This document shows, one piece after another, positions 59,701 through 64,000 of a stretch of 64,000 nt of DNA. The stretch comes from Tillandsia leiboldiana (taxonomy: Eukaryota > Streptophyta > Magnoliopsida > Poales > Bromeliaceae), in contig CM055077.1 in assembly GCA_029204045.2 (NCBI GenBank), positions 17,126,584-17,190,583 on the forward strand, written 5' to 3'. Each line of letters opens with the position of its first letter. Position 1 is the first letter of the stretch. The translations under genes were made by a program, and so were the position numbers. The notes beneath the pieces are model-generated. The model had not been told where the DNA came from, searched no databases, and saw only the letters and a program-made list of their open reading frames with translations.

Positions 59701-61608
59701 TGGTGGGCCTCATTTTACAAAACCTACAACCAACCTAACCCAAGTAGTAACTCTGCATAGAGGGAACTGGGGAACCTCTAACTTGGATAGAAGGCTATCA
59801 TACAGGGTTTAGAGATTACCTGGGTGGTTGGCCAGCGACCAGAGGCGACGGCGGCGGCGGTGGCCGGAACTCAAGCTCGGTGCAAAAAGTGGTGCAACTA
59901 CGGTTACACAAAACCTTACGTTAGAATCCACATGCAACCTCACTAACAGCCTTATACATGTCTAAGGAACCTACCTGGGTCTCTTTCCCATCGCGCGGAG
60001 CCCCCCGGCGATCGCCGCGGCGGAGCTCGGCCAAGCTCGAGAGAGCTCTAATGGCGGATTTTGATCCGGTGCACGAGAGGTCCTCCAACTTGGACCAGAT
60101 GAGTCCCCTCGGCTCCCCGATGTTTCCTGTGGTGGTGGCCGGTGGCGTGGGTGCACGGCGGCGCCGGACGGAGAAGATCGGCGGAGGTGCAAAATTGCCC
60201 GGTTCTAGGGCAAGCTCGTGCGACTCGGTTCCTCATCCGATCGACTTCAAACTCTATGGAGAGCTCACAGACGTCGAGAAGAAGCAAATCAACAGTCTTG
60301 ATCTTCCGTTTAACGGTTGGAATCTTCCCGCAACCGAGACTTGGTTTTCCGGCGATAGGAGGCTCCCGCCGGCAACCCAAGGCACGGCGGCGGCTCGGAC
60401 TGCATGAGGATGATCCCCTCAATGTCAGGAAGAGACTACAAAGGTCTATGGGTCATTTAAGAACAAAAAGTTCCAACAACTAACCTCGTCGGAGAACCCG
60501 AAGAAGAAGATGATGGACGCGGCGGCGCACGGCGGCGGCTTCATCTTGGCTCGGTCGCGGCCACACAGAGGAGTACTTCGGTTGCGGACTTGATCCACCT
60601 AGGGTCCTCCCAAGAGTCTTCCTCCTCAAGACCCGAGATCAAGATAGTTCTTGATCTATCTTCTCCGGCGACGGGGGTGGCGGCGGCCGGCGCGGGACTT
60701 CCGATGAAGATGGTGGAGGCTCGTCAGTTACAAGAGGAGAGGGAGGCAGAGGGTGGCTAGGTTTAGGGTTTTCCCAAAGGTCCCTTCTCCAACATATATA
60801 TATATGTGTATATAGCAGTTGTAACAAAATGCTAATACACCCCTCTTTCTCTGCAAATTTCGAATCGAGTCCCTCGCAGCATGTTTCCTCTCACACACAG
60901 GTCCTTCTCCCCAAAGCAGCGCGCAAATCAAAGCATAGAATATAGGGGGTTTTGTGCAAAAGTCGCATTTTTCGCCCCATTTCACGCTTTTCGAGACGTT
61001 CCGGTCGTCGAAACGAAAAATGGACTTCGCCATGACGTCCGGCTCGACGAGACCTATCGGGTAGCGATTTCTGATTTTCGAGAAACTGTCCGGATAAAAT
61101 CTCGGTCCATAAAATACAGTTCCGGAATACAGTTATCGCGCTTTTCGAGGCTTTGGGGTCGTCAAACGGAAATTCCGTCAGCGCCATTGCGTCCAGAATG
61201 ATGAAACCGTTCAAATCGACTACTTGAAGTGCTATGATCGGTTTCCAGACGGCGATTTGGCGAACGTTAGCGCGTAGGGGTATTTGCATTTGGGGTTTAC
61301 TGTTCATGTACAGTACCAATGCACTGTGCACTTAAGTCGCGGGTCCCGCCCGCTTCTTCGTCGATTTCTGGGAGATCCGACCGTCGGATCTAAACTTGCT
61401 TAATATAGTTTTCACTCGGTTCGACGAGACGGTCGTACTGGTGATCTCGGATTTTCGAGATTAGGCTCGGATTGAAAGGCGACATTTTAGCCTCATAACT
61501 GTGCAATTTACACTGCAGGAAAAAGGGGGTCACTTATGATTCAAAGTTTCAACTTGACTTTTATTCTTTTTCCTTTTATTTATTTATAATAAAATTCAAG
61601 TTTCTACA
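56721..61608 (-). mobile_element. 5' LTR of the family A element
   Basis: Near-identical to 49105-53988, including the 63-base tandem duplication (about 58004-58130). TATA-rich sequence on the minus strand at about 60793-60816 is the probable promoter. Differences include ATGCATC versus ATGCGTC near 57660, one extra A near 58602, one extra G near 60675, and GGTCGTCG versus GGTTGTCG near 61004. Confidence 0.93.
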
Positions 61609-61969
61609 AACCAGCTTCAGTTGGGAGCTCACGAAGAGCAATGATCCACTCTTGTGCAAAATAAACATATCAACTCTAATCCAATTTTTTTTTTTAAAAA
61701 AAATGCCCACAATTTGCAAACCAAATTAACTACAATGCCCAGAGAATAAAATAAATAAAAAAATATAAATCGGCTAATATTGTCAAATCTTTTTTCAGAA
61801 ACTAATTTTTTTAAAAAAGAAAAATACCCTGTAGCTTAATTCATCTATTACTACTATTTTCTCAAAGAAAAAACAAACTTTTTTCCGAACCACTGACTAC
61901 AAAAATAACCGAATCATAAAAAAAGCATCACCCAACGAATCAGATTAATTGGAAAATTATAAACAAACA

Positions 61970-62004
61970 NNNNNNNNNNNNNNNNNNNNNNNNNNNNNNN
62001 NNNN
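61970..62004. other. Assembly gap (35 N)
   Basis: Lies directly before TACTTTCCTTTAATGTAATT. The matching copy at 63613 is preceded by a long AT tract, so the missing sequence is probably an unresolved (AT)n run. Confidence 0.9.
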
Positions 62005-62388
62005 TACTTTCCTTTAATGTAATTATATAATAAGATTAATTCGAAATTTATGTATTTTTTATAATTATTATTTGTTTAGAATATTAATTTCTAGTCAAAT
62101 AGTTAAAATTATGAAAAAAATATAATATTAATTTTATATTAAAGTTGGTTGTTGGTCAAAGAAATTAAAGTTAAAAAATTAATATAAAAAATTTATATAA
62201 TTAAAAAGTTAAAATTATTGTTCTCTAAAGTTTTAAATTTCATATAATATAAAAAATTAACGATATTAAAAAGTTAAATTTATTTTTTGCATTTTAGTTT
62301 TATTTTCTAATGTATAAAATTTTTAAAATAATTTTAAGGAGTTGAGCATAATTGTGTAAAGAGAGTAAAAAATTATAGATTAAAAACA
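62005..62388 (+). repeat. AT-rich repeat, copy 1
   Basis: About 93% like 63614-64000 in direct orientation (shared TTCGAAATTTATGTATTTTT). Part of it (62160-62290) is also inverted at 44600-44730. Confidence 0.88.
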
Positions 62389-62479
62389 AGTTGTCTCTTT
62401 TTTTTTAAAAAATAATTTTTAGAACAAAAAAAGTAAAAAAAAAAAAAAGACATGAAAAAAATTGGAAAAAAAAACTGGA

Positions 62480-62650
62480 CCGGTACGAAGCACGACCCCG
62501 CACGGCCCGGCCCATGCTGGGCGGGCCAGGGGCCAGGCCGGGCCTCTTTCTTTGAAAAAATGGCCTGGGCCGGGATGATCCCTGGCCTATTTCGGCACGG
62601 TTAATGTGGGCTGTGCCGGCCCGGCAGGGCCCACATTACACCCCTAGCTA
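62480..62650 (-). mobile_element. hAT-like terminal region
   Basis: On the minus strand the block starts TAGGGGTGTAATGTGGGCCC and continues with clustered GGGCCGGGC and GTGCCG motifs, the look of a plant hAT transposon end. The 5'-(T/C)AGGGGTG start fits hAT terminal inverted repeats. No matching second end or 8-bp duplication was found. Confidence 0.4.
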
Positions 62651-62855
62651 TACACTTCCTTCTTCCTTTTCTTCTTCCCCTTTCTTCTTCCTTCGCGCTC
62701 TCTCTCTCTGTTCTCTCTTTCTCTCTCACTAGATCTCTCTCTCTCTCGTCGTCGCCGCTGGCGGCCCCACCCCCGCCGCTGCATTGCTCTCTCTCTCTCT
62801 CCACTTCTTTATTGGAAAATTAAATAAATAAGTTATTCCCCCAAACAATTCCCAA

Positions 62856-63038
62856 TTATTTCAAAGAAAGTAATAAAAAAAGAGAAGGGGGAGATGAAAT
62901 GGGAATACCGTCTCGGTTATCTTCATCAAAATCATCGGCATCGGCGTAATCATCTTCATCAACAGAATGGGCAGCCATAGCAGGTCTAGTGGTCTTATGC
63001 TTCTTGGTAGGCCGACCCTTTTCACCGTCGCCGACCAT
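62856..63038 (-). CDS. Candidate first exon, acidic protein of unknown function
   Basis: The minus-strand ATG at 63038 opens MVGDGEKGRPTKKHKTTRPA, then a short acidic stretch (DEDDYADADDFDEDN). A donor-like GACG|GTATTCC follows at about 62911, so coding may stop there. The basic-then-acidic layout suggests a nuclear protein, but no domain is recognisable. It may be a host-gene exon or part of the flanking hAT-like element. Confidence 0.3.
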   Translation of the reverse strand: MVGDGEKGRPTKKHKTTRPAMAAHSVDEDDYADADDFDEDNRDGIPISSPPSLFLLLSLK

Positions 63039-63514
63039 GTCAGAGAACGAGAGGTGAAGTATCTATATATCTTCTATATATACATATATATAAATACTAG
63101 TCAAAAATTTTGATGGCGAGCGGCGCGCGGCCCGGGAGGGGTTCCGATGGCGAGCAGCGAACGGCCTGGGACGGTTCCGGGCCGTGCTGTGGCCCGGCAC
63201 AGCTACTGTAGCTTCGTGCCGGGCCCGGCCCAGTCCGGCTCATCTGGCCGTTCTGGGCCGCCTCTTTGGGGCCCGTTACCACGGCTCGGCAAGGCCCGTA
63301 GCGGGCTTGGGCCGTGCCGGGCCGAAGAGTAAGTCGTGGCTCGGCACGGCACGACCCGACTTTTTTTTTAAAAAAATAAAAAATAAAATTTATTATGTGA
63401 CTTTTTTTTTTTTTTAAAAAAAATGATGTAGTGAAGAGAAAATATTGTTGATTTTTCTTTTTTTATTGTTTGCTAGTTGGCTTTGTAAAATCATGCTATT
63501 TTATTCAAATATAT

Positions 63515-64000
<486 letters not shown>

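Larger units (their letters stand above)
49105..61608 (-). mobile_element. Full-length family A element with giant LTRs
   Basis: LTR 49105-53988 (4884 bp), internal 53989-56720 (2732 bp), LTR 56721-61608 (4888 bp), TSD AACCA. Minus orientation from the primer site and pol scraps. The LTRs make up 78% of the element. By eye the LTRs differ by only a few substitutions (near 50043, 53384 and 53598) and a few homopolymer indels, so insertion is very recent. The internal region has lost protease, reverse transcriptase and most of integrase, so it must have been mobilised by another element. Confidence 0.95.

Noticed and set aside
63105..63365. GC-rich patch as a coding region (61- and 77-codon frames)
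   Set aside because: Composition of repeated GGGCCGGGC-type motifs typical of transposon subterminal regions; frames are short and overlapping.

Overview
This is a transposon-dominated stretch of a flowering-plant nuclear genome. Nothing in it looks bacterial, viral or organellar. Intron-bearing plant-type Helitron genes, Ty3/gypsy elements primed by initiator tRNA-Met, solo LTRs, MITE-like repeats and long plant-style microsatellites all point that way. A monocot is plausible, but I cannot name the species. I found no convincing intact host gene, only gene fragments and possible exons at 319-849, 2201-2714, 44770-45030 and 62856-63038.

Layout. (1) 1-6109 is AT-rich host sequence with microsatellites, a broken gene fragment (319-849) and one candidate exon on the minus strand. 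(2) 6110-30086 is a three-level nest of LTR retroelements. A plus-oriented solo LTR of family A (6115-30081, target-site duplication GTTTT) was hit by a minus-oriented Ty3/gypsy element of family B (9134-29069, TSD CGACT). The 3' LTR of B was then hit by a minus-oriented non-coding large-LTR element of family C (10254-21043, TSD GCCGG). All three TSDs can be read directly, so the order A, then B, then C is firm. (3) 30087-33480 is AT-rich intergenic DNA with minisatellites and a 199-bp tandem duplication. (4) 33481-43393 holds the coding part of an autonomous-type plant Helitron: a Rep/Pif1-helicase gene followed by a multi-exon RPA70-like gene. A 3.8-kb family C solo LTR (35939-39750, TSD GATGC) sits between two codons of the Rep/helicase gene. 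That gene also has two frameshifts, each one T short in a run of T. (5) 43394-48165 is a patchwork: a repeat unit present three times, a 190-bp AT run, a second copy of the gene fragment from the left end, a TRIM-like remnant, two related MITE-like elements, and a fold-back element made from two family A LTR pieces in opposite orientations (46645-48165, TSD AGTAC). (6) 48171 starts with what looks like the 3' terminus of another Helitron, on the minus strand. (7) 49105-61608 is a very young family A element (TSD AACCA) with two nearly identical 4.88-kb LTRs around a 2.7-kb interior that keeps only scraps of gag and pol. (8) 61614-64000 is AT-rich repeats, GC-rich hAT-like subterminal sequence and a 35-N assembly gap.

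How it works together. Families A and C cannot encode their own proteins, so they must have been moved by another element's enzymes. B is a decayed Ty3/gypsy element with a lost reverse-transcriptase active site and no integrase core. All three LTR families share the edge TGTCACGCCCCG and an initiator-tRNA primer site next to it, so they belong to one related group. The most unusual feature is the family C LTR: a 30-bp minisatellite and two GC-rich minisatellites (49-bp and 69-bp units) whose copy numbers differ sharply between copies that are otherwise almost identical. All coordinates and identities were read by eye; no alignment or database search was run.
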